From Verrucomicrobiota bacterium (GTDB lineage Bacteria > Verrucomicrobiota > Verrucomicrobiia > Verrucomicrobiales > DEV007): DNA of 32,624 nucleotides. Position numbers and translations under genes: made by a program. Each line of letters opens with the position of its first letter. Positions within the stretch are counted from its first letter, which is position 1. Where the stretch lies: assembly GCA_020630975.1 (NCBI GenBank), contig JAHDID010000062.1, positions 1 through 32,624 on the forward strand, given 5' to 3'. Shown one piece after another: positions 18,276 to 27,175 of the stretch. A model generated the notes under the pieces. It was not told the origin of the DNA. It was given only the letters and a program-made list of their open reading frames with translations, and did not search any database.

Positions 18276-19208
18276 ATGAGCGACATACCTACCATAGGCA
18301 TCGATTTCGGCGGCACTTCCATCAAGATAGCAGCAGCCCGGGGCGCGGACTTGATCAGTGATATCGCGCGCATCCCCACGCAGGATCACGACAGCCCAGA
18401 CACCCTGCTGGACGCCATCACCGACACGGTGTCCACACTCCGCGAGGCGCATCCCGACATCGGTGCCATCGGTATCGGCGTGCCGGGCGCGATCGACTTT
18501 GAGAAAGGAGTCACCTACAATCTGACCAACGTCCGCGGGTGGAATGATATGCCACTGCGCGACATCATCCGCGACAAGACTGGGCTACCCTCCGTGCTAG
18601 AGAACGACGCCAACTGCATGGCCTACGCCGAGTACCGCCACGGTGCCGGCCAGGGCTACCCCAATGTGGTCTGCGTGACTCTCGGCACGGGCGTAGGCGG
18701 TGGCCTCATCCTCAATGGCCAGCTCTACCGCGGCAGCCGCTATGCTGCTGGCGAGATCGGCCAGATGAGTGTCGACCTCTACGGTGTCGACGGCCCCTAT
18801 GGCAATCGCGGCGCTCTGGAGCGCTACATCGGCAATCGCCAGATCGAGGAAATGGCCGAGACCAAATACTACGACGCTGGCGGCGACGTGCCTGCCGACA
18901 TCTCGCCCGAGGGCCTCTGCAAGCTAGCCGAAGCCGGTGACCCTACCGCCATCGCGATCTGGGACACAGTCGCCACCTACCTCGGCAACTGTCTGATGAG
19001 CACCATCTACCTGCTCAATCCCGACGCCATCGTCATCGGCGGAGGTGTCGCCCACGCAGGCGGCGTACTGTTTGGCCCATTGCGCCAGAAGCTACAGTCA
19101 TCGCTCACATCCGAGTGCTTTGACTCTCTGGTCATCACCCAGGCGAAGTTTGGCAACACAGCTGGCATCATCGGCTGCTCCACCATGGCCCGCGAGCTAC
19201 TGGACTGA
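18276..19208 (+). CDS. ROK-family sugar kinase (glucokinase-like) without zinc site
   Basis: This is a 310-residue kinase of the ROK family, likely phosphorylating glucose or a related sugar at C6. Visible motifs are the ATP-binding IGIDFGGTSIK near the N-terminus, GVPGAID, the catalytic ENDANC with D111, TLGTGVGGG, and late IVIGGGVAHAG. There is no N-terminal winged helix, so it is an enzyme rather than a NagC/XylR-type repressor. The zinc module of ROK proteins is missing. The usual GE-x-GH His is Gln in GEIGQM, and the CxCGxxGC stretch is GPYGNRGALERY (from about 173) with no Cys. Substrate cannot be fixed from sequence. It sits 25 bp after coaX. Confidence 0.9.
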   Translation: MSDIPTIGIDFGGTSIKIAAARGADLISDIARIPTQDHDSPDTLLDAITDTVSTLREAHPDIGAIGIGVPGAIDFEKGVTYNLTNVRGWNDMPLRDIIRDKTGLPSVLENDANCMAYAEYRHGAGQGYPNVVCVTLGTGVGGGLILNGQLYRGSRYAAGEIGQMSVDLYGVDGPYGNRGALERYIGNRQIEEMAETKYYDAGGDVPADISPEGLCKLAEAGDPTAIAIWDTVATYLGNCLMSTIYLLNPDAIVIGGGVAHAGGVLFGPLRQKLQSSLTSECFDSLVITQAKFGNTAGIIGCSTMARELLD

Positions 19209-19240
19209 TTGCCTAAGAAAAGTTTATATAAAATTATAAT
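19209..19240 (+). promoter_or_regulatory. Possible promoter before the PSCyt1/DUF1549 gene
   Basis: TTGCCT at 19209-19214 and TATAAT at 19235-19240 are separated by 20 bp, longer than the ideal 17. The region is strikingly AT-rich compared with its surroundings. The following AAACTTAACAA also occurs upstream of the HTTM operon (from 26689), so it may be a shared element. Confidence 0.35.
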
Positions 19241-19288
19241 AAACTTAACAATTAGAAGAAATAGCCGTATCGTACCGTGTTTCGGTCG

Positions 19289-22042
19289 ATGCGGTTTTTC
19301 TGTTCCATCTTAGTTCTCACTTTTTTCACGGGACTCTCCTGGTGCCAAGATTCGCACCCAGCTATCGAGATCCTGCGCCAGAACTGTTGGGACTGCCATG
19401 GCAACAAGACCAAGGGAGGCTTCGATCTGCGCGACCCAGAGCTCCCCGATTACTTCTGGGACTCACTCATCAGCGACGATGAGGAAGAGCGCATGCCGAA
19501 GGACAAAAGCCCCCTCACCGAGACTGAACTAGCGATCGTAAAAGACTGGCTAGGTATGGCTGACCGCCCCCACTTTCCGGAGCACTGGGCGTTTCAAAAA
19601 CTGCCCGATCTCTCCTCCTCCGATCAGGGGAATCTGATCGATCGCTTCACCTCCGATATCGAGCTGCTACCCAGTCAGCCTTGGCCGCAGCTAGTCCGTC
19701 GCTACTATCTAGCGCTTACCGGCTTATACCCGACACCGGAGCAGGCCGCCATGTGGCACGACCCTGCACAAGCTACAGCGCTCGTGGATCACCTACTGAG
19801 CGCGTCCGCCTATGGCGAGCATCAGGCTGACTGGTGGCTAGATATCGCCCGCTATGCCGACACCAATGGCTATAGTCAGGACAAAGATATGCATCGGAAT
19901 GTCTGGCTCTATCGTGATTGGGTGATAGGCGCCTTCAATGCAGACATGCCATGGCGAGATTTCGTCCGCTACCAAATCGCAGGCGACCTACATGCCGAGG
20001 AACATGCACCAGCAGTGGGCTTTCTGAGGAACTCGATGGACAGCCTAGAGGGTGGTAGCGTCCCGGAGAAATTCAGAATCGAACAAATTCACGACCGCCT
20101 ACGCACTGTGGGACAGGGGCTATTAGGGCTCACTGTCCACTGCGCTCAATGTCACGATCACCGATTCGACCAGATCTCCCAGGCGGAATACTATCAGATG
20201 TTTGCCCTGCTCAATCAGGATACAGAAGCCTACGTGCTGCATCCTACTAAAGAACAAAAACAGCTGCAAAATCAGCTGAAGCAAAAAGTTCTCAAACAAG
20301 TACAGTTGGCCCAGTCCGACCCAAAACTCCAGATGGACTATCTCCACTGGACCACACAACGGGAATATTGGCACTACCCTGAGCCAACCAAAATTTTTTC
20401 CCTGGCCGGCTATGGCTTCGAACTTCAAGATAACCAAGAGATCTTCGCTCCCGTCGGCAGAAACGGTGGCGAGGTGGTCTACGAGATCAGTCTGGACACT
20501 CCAGTGCCAAATATCACAGCTCTGAAACTGCAGATCCTCCCAGACCCGGGTAATCCCTACGGTAGCCTAGGCCATTGTGTGAATGGAGAGGTATCTGTTT
20601 CATTGATCGAAGTATTGATAAAACCTGCAGGGTCTGCCGATTCAGAATTCGAAGTCGTTCGCCTATCCAGCGCCGAAACTAGCTATCAAGGAGCGGCCAA
20701 CCAAATCGTCGATGGCAAAAAAGACTCCCACTGGGGCTATCTCGGAAATGGTCCTATGCTACAGCGATCGGTAGATGTGATTGTACAATTCGCCAACCCT
20801 ATCCACCATCCTATAGGCTCAGAAATGAAAGTCTCCATCCACCAGCGCATGGGGTACAAACGCAACATCGGTAGATTTCGCCTGGGACTCACAGCACAAC
20901 CACCAGCCTACCAGACTGGTGTAGACGCCGTCCCTTATGAACTACAGAATCATATCGAAAATACCGACACCTCTATACAAGTAAACGACAATTATCGGGA
21001 TCAGATGTGGGAAGCATTCCTACAGAGGACTAATGTCCAACCCTACCGAGGTGAGATCGACAAACTCTACACCCAATGGCCCCATGGCAACACCTTCCTC
21101 GGTTTCGCTAATGGCCCTGTTCAGAGAAATCATCATATGCTAGACCAAGGTGAGTGGGATCAACCTCTCGACCAAGTCACCCCCGGTATACCCGTGAGCC
21201 TACACAAGGGCCAACCCAACACTCGCCTCGATTTCGCCGATTGGCTGGCTAGCGACCAAAACCAACTCACACCTAGAGTGCTGGTGAACCACGTCTGGCA
21301 GCAGGTATTCGGAACCGGATTCTCTACTACCCCAGGAGATCTCGGTCACAGCGGTGCTAGCCCGACACAGCTTCGACTCTTTGATGCATTAGCAGCAGAC
21401 TTCGCCCAGCACGGTAGCTTCAAACAATTGATTCGAACCATAGCCCTCTCCAAGCTATTTCAGCAAGAGACTCGCACTGGGAAGCAACCTACTACATACG
21501 AGATATCTGGCTTTCCCAGATTTCGCATGCGAGCCGAGGAGATCAGGGACAACGTGCTGCTCGTCCCCGGAGCCCTCAATCGACAAATCGGCGGCCCAAG
21601 TGTGATGCCCCCGATCAAAGGCACACTACCCATGGGGTCCTGGACCTTCCCCTGGAATACCAGGGATCATGATCGCTACCGCAGAGCCCTCTACACCTAT
21701 TGGCGACGCACCTCGCCCTACCCATTCCTAAATGTAATCGATGCTCCGGATGCCACTCAAATCTGTGTGCGCCGCGAGAGATCGGTATCCCCACTCCACG
21801 CTCTAGCTACACTCAACGAAGAAGTGCTAGACGAATGCGCCTACCGACTCGCACAACAAGTCCAGCAGCAACCCGAAAAAACTCGACTCGACTGGCTCTA
21901 TCTAAAGGTGCTAGGCAGAGAACCTAACACTGCAGAAAGAAACATCTGGCAAGACTACTCTCATTCCGAGGTCACCCACAAAGAGTGGTACCTAGCGTGC
22001 AAAGTATTACTAAATCTAGATGAATTCACACATCACCAATAA
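19289..22042 (+). CDS. PSCyt1-DUF1549-DUF1553 exported cytochrome-type protein
   Basis: This protein has 917 residues from the ATG at 19289; a GTG at 19277 adds four. A signal peptide (MRFFCSILVLTFFTGLSWC) leads to a haem-binding-type N-terminal domain with NCWDCHG (C33, C36, H37). DUF1549 follows, with LDIARYADTNGY and VHCAQCHDHRFDQIS (a second CxxCH, C285-H289). After a long beta-rich middle comes DUF1553 at the C-terminus, with RVLVNHVWQQVFGTG and RMRAEEIRDNVL. These proteins are abundant in Planctomycetota and Verrucomicrobiota, almost always beside a DUF1501 gene as here. They are thought to act in periplasmic breakdown of complex polymers, though the reaction is unknown. The last 23 bases overlap the DUF1501 start, showing translational coupling. 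Confidence 0.92.
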   Translation: MRFFCSILVLTFFTGLSWCQDSHPAIEILRQNCWDCHGNKTKGGFDLRDPELPDYFWDSLISDDEEERMPKDKSPLTETELAIVKDWLGMADRPHFPEHWAFQKLPDLSSSDQGNLIDRFTSDIELLPSQPWPQLVRRYYLALTGLYPTPEQAAMWHDPAQATALVDHLLSASAYGEHQADWWLDIARYADTNGYSQDKDMHRNVWLYRDWVIGAFNADMPWRDFVRYQIAGDLHAEEHAPAVGFLRNSMDSLEGGSVPEKFRIEQIHDRLRTVGQGLLGLTVHCAQCHDHRFDQISQAEYYQMFALLNQDTEAYVLHPTKEQKQLQNQLKQKVLKQVQLAQSDPKLQMDYLHWTTQREYWHYPEPTKIFSLAGYGFELQDNQEIFAPVGRNGGEVVYEISLDTPVPNITALKLQILPDPGNPYGSLGHCVNGEVSVSLIEVLIKPAGSADSEFEVVRLSSAETSYQGAANQIVDGKKDSHWGYLGNGPMLQRSVDVIVQFANPIHHPIGSEMKVSIHQRMGYKRNIGRFRLGLTAQPPAYQTGVDAVPYELQNHIENTDTSIQVNDNYRDQMWEAFLQRTNVQPYRGEIDKLYTQWPHGNTFLGFANGPVQRNHHMLDQGEWDQPLDQVTPGIPVSLHKGQPNTRLDFADWLASDQNQLTPRVLVNHVWQQVFGTGFSTTPGDLGHSGASPTQLRLFDALAADFAQHGSFKQLIRTIALSKLFQQETRTGKQPTTYEISGFPRFRMRAEEIRDNVLLVPGALNRQIGGPSVMPPIKGTLPMGSWTFPWNTRDHDRYRRALYTYWRRTSPYPFLNVIDAPDATQICVRRERSVSPLHALATLNEEVLDECAYRLAQQVQQQPEKTRLDWLYLKVLGREPNTAERNIWQDYSHSEVTHKEWYLACKVLLNLDEFTHHQ

Positions 22043-23399
22043 TCTGTGGTCATCTCGCAGAAGATTTCTTCAAGGTTCAGGCTTGGGCATGCTCAATATT
22101 GCCCTCGCTAACATCCTCTCTGCCAAGCCAGAGGCAGGATTACCACGAGCCAAGCGAATCATCTACCTGTTTCAAAATGGCGGCCCCAGCCAGCTGGACA
22201 TGTTTTGCTACAAGCCCATGTTGGAAAAATTCGCTGGTCAACCTCTGCCCGAAAGCCTCCAGAAAAATCAGAGCGCAACCTTCATCGATACCAATGCAGC
22301 CGTCCTAGCCAGTCGTTTCTCCTGGAGTCAGGACAGATATGGGAATTGGTATTCCGATCCCGCCAAGCCGCTGATGAAAGTGGCTGACGATCTGCTTTTC
22401 CTACACAACGTAAAGACCGACGTCGTCAATCACGGGCCCGCACAGACCATGTTGCACACAGGAATGCCGATCCCTGGCAGACCCAGCCTAGGCTCATGGA
22501 TCTCATATGGACTGGGCTCAGAAGCGAAAGACTTACCTGACTACGTCGTCCTCAATTCAGGAAGGCCCAGTTTCGGAGGCATGAGCCTATATGGATCAGG
22601 TTTTCTCCCAGCGGAACTCCAAGGCGTCCCCTTTGCCGGCACCGGTGAGCCTGTCCCCTATCTAGATTATCCTCGAGATATCACGACTAGCGACCAGCAA
22701 CAAGTGGTCCAACGCATCGCGAAACTCAATCAAGTTCACTTCAACCAATTCCGAGATCCGAAGATCATTGCCCGTACCAAGGCCATGGAACTTGCGGCCC
22801 AGATGCAATTAAGCATTCCTGATCTACTCGATTTATCTGAAGAATCCACCGACACGCTCGAGCTATACGGTGCGGATCCACAAGTTCACTCCTTTGCCAG
22901 AAACTGCCTCTATGCCCGCCGCCTCCTTGAACGAGGCAGCCGGATCGTTCACCTCGTAAACGGCGACTGGGACATGCACACAGCCGTACACTCCGGTACC
23001 GAGCATCAATGTGAACTGTCCATGCGCCCCATCGCAGGACTTATCACAGATCTCAAACGATGCGGACTCCTCGACGACACCCTAGTCGTATGGGGCGGCG
23101 AATTCGGTCGTACACCTCAGACCGAAGTGAGCCCCCTAGGCTACAAAGAAGTCGGTCGTGACCACCATCCAGACGCCTTTACCATGTTTCTAGCGGGTGC
23201 CGGCATACAGGGCGGAAGAGCCATCGGCCAAACAGACGATTTTGGAATGTATGCTACCGATGGATCTACACACATCCACGATCTCAATGCAACCATTCTC
23301 CACTTACTCGGATTCGATCATGAAAAACTCACTTACCGAGCAGAAGGACGCGAATTTCGACTTACCGACGTCCATGGCACTGTGATGGAGAATGTGTAA
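22020..23399 (+). CDS. DUF1501 (sulfatase-like) Tat-exported protein
   Basis: This is a 459-residue protein with a twin-arginine signal SSRRRFLQGSG (residues 11-21) followed by a short hydrophobic stretch, so it is exported folded. The body has the DUF1501 pattern of the alkaline phosphatase/sulfatase fold: IYLFQNGGPSQLDMF near the start, LVNGDWDMHT in the middle, then VVWGGEFGRTPQ and GRDHHPDAF. These supply the metal-ligand-like Asp and His residues. It starts inside the upstream DUF1553 gene, and the two are a common pair. The substrate is unknown and the sulfatase fold is from family knowledge. It converges with the minus-strand HTTM operon, with 82 bp between stops and no strong terminator. 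Confidence 0.92.
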   Translation: MNSHITNNLWSSRRRFLQGSGLGMLNIALANILSAKPEAGLPRAKRIIYLFQNGGPSQLDMFCYKPMLEKFAGQPLPESLQKNQSATFIDTNAAVLASRFSWSQDRYGNWYSDPAKPLMKVADDLLFLHNVKTDVVNHGPAQTMLHTGMPIPGRPSLGSWISYGLGSEAKDLPDYVVLNSGRPSFGGMSLYGSGFLPAELQGVPFAGTGEPVPYLDYPRDITTSDQQQVVQRIAKLNQVHFNQFRDPKIIARTKAMELAAQMQLSIPDLLDLSEESTDTLELYGADPQVHSFARNCLYARRLLERGSRIVHLVNGDWDMHTAVHSGTEHQCELSMRPIAGLITDLKRCGLLDDTLVVWGGEFGRTPQTEVSPLGYKEVGRDHHPDAFTMFLAGAGIQGGRAIGQTDDFGMYATDGSTHIHDLNATILHLLGFDHEKLTYRAEGREFRLTDVHGTVMENV

Positions 23400-23481
23400 C
23401 CACCGGAACTACCTGCGAATCGGATTCAATAGGTGAATAAATATAAACTAAGTGGCAGCTCTCTCAGAGATGTGCCCTGTA

Positions 23482-24996
23482 CTAATCGACCTGAACAATC
23501 GACGGTTGATCTGTGATTCCCGAGCGCGCCCAGACACGCTTCCAGTGGTCTGCCTCTCCCCCTCGATGACTGAACCCGATCCAGATCCCCATAAAGGTCA
23601 ATGGATCCTCAGGGTGGGAATGATTGTACCTTTTGATAATGGCATCCCCGGCTGAGGTAAGTCTTTTGTGATCATTATTCTCATACATACTATTGACCGC
23701 GTACCAAAACTTTTGGATATGAGACTCCTTTATCATCGCCGTGTGCTTCCATTCAGGCTCTTCACCGGTCTGTAGGTCAATTATTTTCCCTGACGACGTG
23801 ACGCCCTGTATCACGGGCAAAATAGCCCATTGAGCACCGCCCGTAGTAGCGAAGAAACTCCAATGCTGCTTAATACCAGTCGCCCCCCTAAACGCCACCT
23901 CCACCTGTTTCTTTCTGTAATTCGGCAACTCCACATTCCACTTGGCCAAGTGAGAGATACAAAAACTGGTATACACATCAGAAAGCACACAAAAACACAA
24001 AAATATAGAAACCACCCATGCGGTAATCAGACGTGGTAAAGCAGGAATACGTAACTGCCAGACACCGTTCCGAGGCACGATAAATTTCTCGATATCCACG
24101 ATAAAGGTCAGCATGCAGCGCAGGTTCGCCCCCACCGCATTCAACTTCGCTTGTACCTTAGGCAAGCATGTCAGGAACAATGCTCCCACACGCCTAAAAA
24201 CCCAGCTATCCGAATCCAACACTAACACTAATGCCCCTAGCAGAAACACCGGAAATTCGGAAAGCCGCATCGTGAGAATAAGATAGGCATGAAAGCCAAT
24301 CAGACACAGTGCTAGCGGAGTACGCAGAGGCTTCACAAAAAAGAATAAAACGGCCACAGACTCGATAAACAAAGTAAACCAAGTCAAGGGATGGGTGATC
24401 CAGTCTGGACTGCGACCGACAAATCGACCCAATTCATTGGTCATACTATGCCCCTGAGTCACCAAAGACAGCGCATCTCCAGAGAGCCACTCCGATCCAG
24501 GAGCGATCTTGCAGATACCAGCCATAGAATAGATGATCCCCAACTGCAGTAAGAACCCCCAGAAGAACGGCCCCGTCCTCTGGCTCGGCTTCATAAAAAC
24601 CATCCAGAGTAAGACGGCCGAGTAAATCATGCCCGCGTAGATCACATACGGATTGGCATTGATATGTGAAATCTGAAACAGCAGTACAGCCAACGCTGAT
24701 AAGCGCGGCATAATGCAGGTCATAAACCAAACAATCACTACCAGCCAAACTAGAAAGAGAGTCGTAACAAGTGCCGGAGTATCCGACAGATAGAACAGCG
24801 ACCAATGAAAAGAATCATTAATCGATGGATTTAAACTACGAGGCAAACTCCCGTCGGCCCCATACCAATAGTCACGAAACTTGAAACGAACGGCCCAATC
24901 AAACAGAAAAGCGAATCCGATAATCAGTCGACCAAAAAAATAGAGCCCAGGCAGGCTGCTATCTTTTGATTCTAAATTAATATTTTCTCTCATCAT
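23482..24996 (-). CDS. HTTM-domain membrane protein (distal paralogue)
   Basis: This is a 504-residue multi-pass membrane protein from the ATG at 24996, with GGGGGA seven bases upstream. A TTG at 25011 would add five residues. The first ~290 residues contain about seven hydrophobic helices in the HTTM pattern shared with vitamin K-dependent gamma-carboxylases. This includes MAGICKIAPGSEWLSGDALS and a late FHAYLILTMRLSEFPVFLLG. A further membrane helix near 325-345 precedes a soluble C-terminal domain of about 150 residues (QHWSFFATTGGAQWAIL). It is the second gene of a two-gene minus operon, 57 bp after its paralogue. Carboxylase activity is not established for bacterial HTTM proteins. Confidence 0.88.
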   Translation of the reverse strand: MMRENINLESKDSSLPGLYFFGRLIIGFAFLFDWAVRFKFRDYWYGADGSLPRSLNPSINDSFHWSLFYLSDTPALVTTLFLVWLVVIVWFMTCIMPRLSALAVLLFQISHINANPYVIYAGMIYSAVLLWMVFMKPSQRTGPFFWGFLLQLGIIYSMAGICKIAPGSEWLSGDALSLVTQGHSMTNELGRFVGRSPDWITHPLTWFTLFIESVAVLFFFVKPLRTPLALCLIGFHAYLILTMRLSEFPVFLLGALVLVLDSDSWVFRRVGALFLTCLPKVQAKLNAVGANLRCMLTFIVDIEKFIVPRNGVWQLRIPALPRLITAWVVSIFLCFCVLSDVYTSFCISHLAKWNVELPNYRKKQVEVAFRGATGIKQHWSFFATTGGAQWAILPVIQGVTSSGKIIDLQTGEEPEWKHTAMIKESHIQKFWYAVNSMYENNDHKRLTSAGDAIIKRYNHSHPEDPLTFMGIWIGFSHRGGEADHWKRVWARSGITDQPSIVQVD

Positions 24997-25053
24997 TTTG
25001 AGATCCCCCAAACTAGAAAAGTCTACACACTCAGAGCTACTATTCTGATTAGG

Positions 25054-26637
25054 TTACGTATCAGTCGGCACCTGCTCCATCTCCATAGGCTCCGATTCGC
25101 CCCAGACTTTCCATCCATGGTGATCTTTCCCCTCGATCGGGACATGCTTCCACATTTGGTAGATCACCACCGATTCGATCTTTTCATCGTAGTAGCGCTG
25201 ACTCTTAGCTATCAGCGACTGGCTATACCGCTCGGTCAGTTCATTTCGCAGACGGTCGTCTTTGATCGCACCGATGCTCACCGTCAGGCGCTGCCACATA
25301 TTATTGTATTGGTAGAAATGACTCTGCCCTCTGCGGTATTCATACTCCACCTCTGCGCCATCCTGATACAGATCGACATACTCACCAGATGTGAGCCTAG
25401 CTTTTGCCACCCACCAGTAGGAGTAAGGAGGCAGATCGACGAACAATCCCCAGTTCTGATAAAGATTCAGCGCCCTGATCGTATTGAAGGCGAAGGTAGG
25501 CATCTTGTACTCCACGATCTTCATCGATTTCACCGCCGAGGAGATCATCATCAGAGCCATCAGGCCAGCGAGGCTCACACGAGTGATATACCAAGCGCGC
25601 TGAGGTACCACTTTGGGAAAATGAAACGGCGACTGCCAAGTGAAAGAGATCTTGGGCAACCAAGCCCACAGAGCACTGCGCCGCTGCCAGGCCGATTCGG
25701 CCCGAGCAAAGAACGCAGCTAGCTTTTCCGAGCGCCCACAGGCCCAAGCTTTCAGACGCAGCACATCCTCCCAGAAAGAGGTAGGCAGCAGCCCAATGAG
25801 CGCGGCGCTAGCGTAAGGCATGAAGAAAGCGACCTGCAGTATCGAGTAGATGCCGAGATTCAGTCCCAGCAGCATGAGAATCGCCAGGGTGCGGCATCTC
25901 TGTCTAAAAAATGGCACCAGTATCAAAAGTGGCAAATAAGCCTCGATAGGCGGAGTTACCTTGGTGATGAACTGCAGCAATCCCTCAAACTGGCACATCC
26001 AGATACCGATCGGCTTCACGATCTGAGTCGTGTGCAGCGCATTGAAGAGCGCCGTCCCCTCCTGCCAGAACGACTCGTCCATCTTGGCCACACCAGACGC
26101 GCAGTAGAGGATCACCACCTGCACAGCGAGCAGCATCCCACCCCACTTGGTGATGCCCCAGTCGAGGCCCGCCCTTGCTGCGGCTGCATTCTTCTTTTTC
26201 GACGCCACCGGCAGTTTTGAAGGCACGAGAAACGCCCCGATCAGCAACAGCGCAGTGAGCAGCTTCTCCCCGCCATAGCTCATGATCGGATTGCGCAGGA
26301 TGAGAGACAGCATCAGAATGGCGCTCAGCGCGAAAGCCGGACGCAGCCACACGCCACGGATCAGGCATGCCACCAGCGCGAACTGGATAGCCAGCAAAAC
26401 GTAAGTGACCCACAGCGCACCAGGCTGCAGGTGAAAGCTCCAGTAATACGGCTGCGATCCATAGAGCTCCTGCCAGGCCGACGAGCTCATCACTCCCAGC
26501 TCAGAGAAAAGGTACTCGACCTCCAGAGTCTTCTGAGTCAGGTCAATCAACACGCTGACGCCCAATATGATGCGAAACAGAAAGAACGACCGTGGATCGA
26601 TTTGAAATGCAGAACCAATAGCGCTTATGAACTTCAT
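25054..26637 (-). CDS. HTTM-domain membrane protein (proximal paralogue)
   Basis: This is a 527-residue protein, first gene of the minus operon, starting ATG at 26637. The N-terminus FFLFRIILGVSVLIDL opens the HTTM region, followed by several helices. The diagnostic ASGVAKMDESFWQEGTALF lies near 195, in the same place as the Lys-Trp-Gly motif of its neighbour. A long Arg/Ala-rich loop (about 295-345) leads to one more membrane helix and a soluble C-terminal domain beginning NLYQNWGLFVDLPPYSYWWV. That domain aligns in layout with the paralogue, so the two arose by duplication. Such C-terminal domains usually face the periplasm. The start lies 3 bp from a strong inverted repeat (26641-26691), the only regulatory signal seen. 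Confidence 0.88.
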   Translation of the reverse strand: MKFISAIGSAFQIDPRSFFLFRIILGVSVLIDLTQKTLEVEYLFSELGVMSSSAWQELYGSQPYYWSFHLQPGALWVTYVLLAIQFALVACLIRGVWLRPAFALSAILMLSLILRNPIMSYGGEKLLTALLLIGAFLVPSKLPVASKKKNAAAARAGLDWGITKWGGMLLAVQVVILYCASGVAKMDESFWQEGTALFNALHTTQIVKPIGIWMCQFEGLLQFITKVTPPIEAYLPLLILVPFFRQRCRTLAILMLLGLNLGIYSILQVAFFMPYASAALIGLLPTSFWEDVLRLKAWACGRSEKLAAFFARAESAWQRRSALWAWLPKISFTWQSPFHFPKVVPQRAWYITRVSLAGLMALMMISSAVKSMKIVEYKMPTFAFNTIRALNLYQNWGLFVDLPPYSYWWVAKARLTSGEYVDLYQDGAEVEYEYRRGQSHFYQYNNMWQRLTVSIGAIKDDRLRNELTERYSQSLIAKSQRYYDEKIESVVIYQMWKHVPIEGKDHHGWKVWGESEPMEMEQVPTDT

Positions 26638-26640
26638 TAT

Positions 26641-26691
26641 TTTTATAAAATATCATAAAAATAAGGCCGTAAAACCTGATATTTTATAAAA
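26641..26691. promoter_or_regulatory. Perfect 15-bp inverted repeat before the HTTM operon
   Basis: TTTTATAAAATATCA (26641-26655) and TGATATTTTATAAAA (26677-26691) are exact inverse complements around a 21-bp centre. The arms lie directly upstream of the minus-strand ATG at 26637. Each arm also contains the palindrome TTTTATAAAA. It could be an operator, a promoter with symmetrical -10-like boxes, or a leader-RNA hairpin controlling translation. Confidence 0.8.
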
Positions 26692-26712
26692 CTTAACAAA
26701 ATTTCGATAATC

Positions 26713-26838
26713 TCAAGACCAGCCCATCGGCTTCAAGAGCAGAAAATCCAGCAAAGCATGCAGGATAGGGGCATCCGCTTCGTAACCTAGGTAGCCACCT
26801 CTACCATCACCACTTCCTAATTGCGTCTGTTCTGGAGT
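26713..26838 (-). pseudogene. Coding-like gene fragment, unidentified
   Basis: On the minus strand a 41-codon frame with no start reads DGRGGYLGYEADAPILHALL and ends LLLKPMGWS then TGA. Composition and periodicity look like the C-terminal tail of a protein. A stop precedes it at 26839-26841. It is not recognised and may be a relic cut off by the repeat that begins near 26860. Confidence 0.25.
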
Positions 26839-26859
26839 TCAGCCAGACGAATACTGATC

Positions 26860-26896
26860 CTACATAGAGTTAGCCTTCAACTGACTGACTTCCCTC
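26860..26896 (+). repeat. 37-bp palindromic repeat, copy 1
   Basis: This stretch, from CTACATAGAGTTAGCC to GACTTCCCTC, matches 30403-30439 at 32 of 37 positions. All five differences are transitions. The core is a hairpin with loop around CTTCA, imperfect in this copy. Both copies lie upstream of genes of the TPR/ExbBD cluster. Confidence 0.8.
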
Positions 26897-26985
26897 CTGC
26901 TGGCCGTAGGCTCTGCTGGGATTCACAGATTTGGAGATTCTACAAATTTTCCCGAATGCTCTGCCCAAGCACACTGCTTGAGAAA

Positions 26986-27024
26986 AATCTGTGTAATCTG
27001 TGCCCAATCCCCAATAAATCTGTG
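26986..27024 (+). repeat. Three AATCTGTG repeats in the spacer before the TPR gene
   Basis: AATCTGTG occurs at 26986-26993, 26995-27002 and 27017-27024. This kind of sequence is common in spacers of several bacterial phyla. The whole 26638-27172 spacer has repeats and one possible relic, and no complete gene; a frame at 26821-27273 is built from repeat sequence. Confidence 0.6.
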
Positions 27025-27075
27025 AAAAACCTGCAGAGCATCACGGCTAACGAATCACTGATGGCACAGATTTTC

Positions 27076-27175
27076 TCGAAGGGTGAAACGACCAAACACG
27101 AAGCCCTCATGAGCCAACAAAAGATGGTGACTCATTCGGCAGATTATGTTGTGATTCTCCCTGCGAGTATTCATG
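27076..27175 (+). repeat. ~100-bp dispersed repeat, copy 2
   Basis: This is the second copy of the 10059-10157 repeat. Its last three bases are the ATG start codon of the TPR gene at 27173, so the repeat supplies the whole translation initiation region of that gene. No Shine-Dalgarno is evident within it. Confidence 0.85.

Noticed and set aside
18276-19208. NagC/XylR-type transcription repressor
   Set aside because: There is no N-terminal winged helix and the chain begins directly at the ATP-binding motif, so it is a kinase-type ROK protein.
25117-25722. 201-codon plus-strand ORF opposite the HTTM gene
   Set aside because: It is antisense to a clear membrane protein, and its His/Arg-rich composition is that of a shadow frame.
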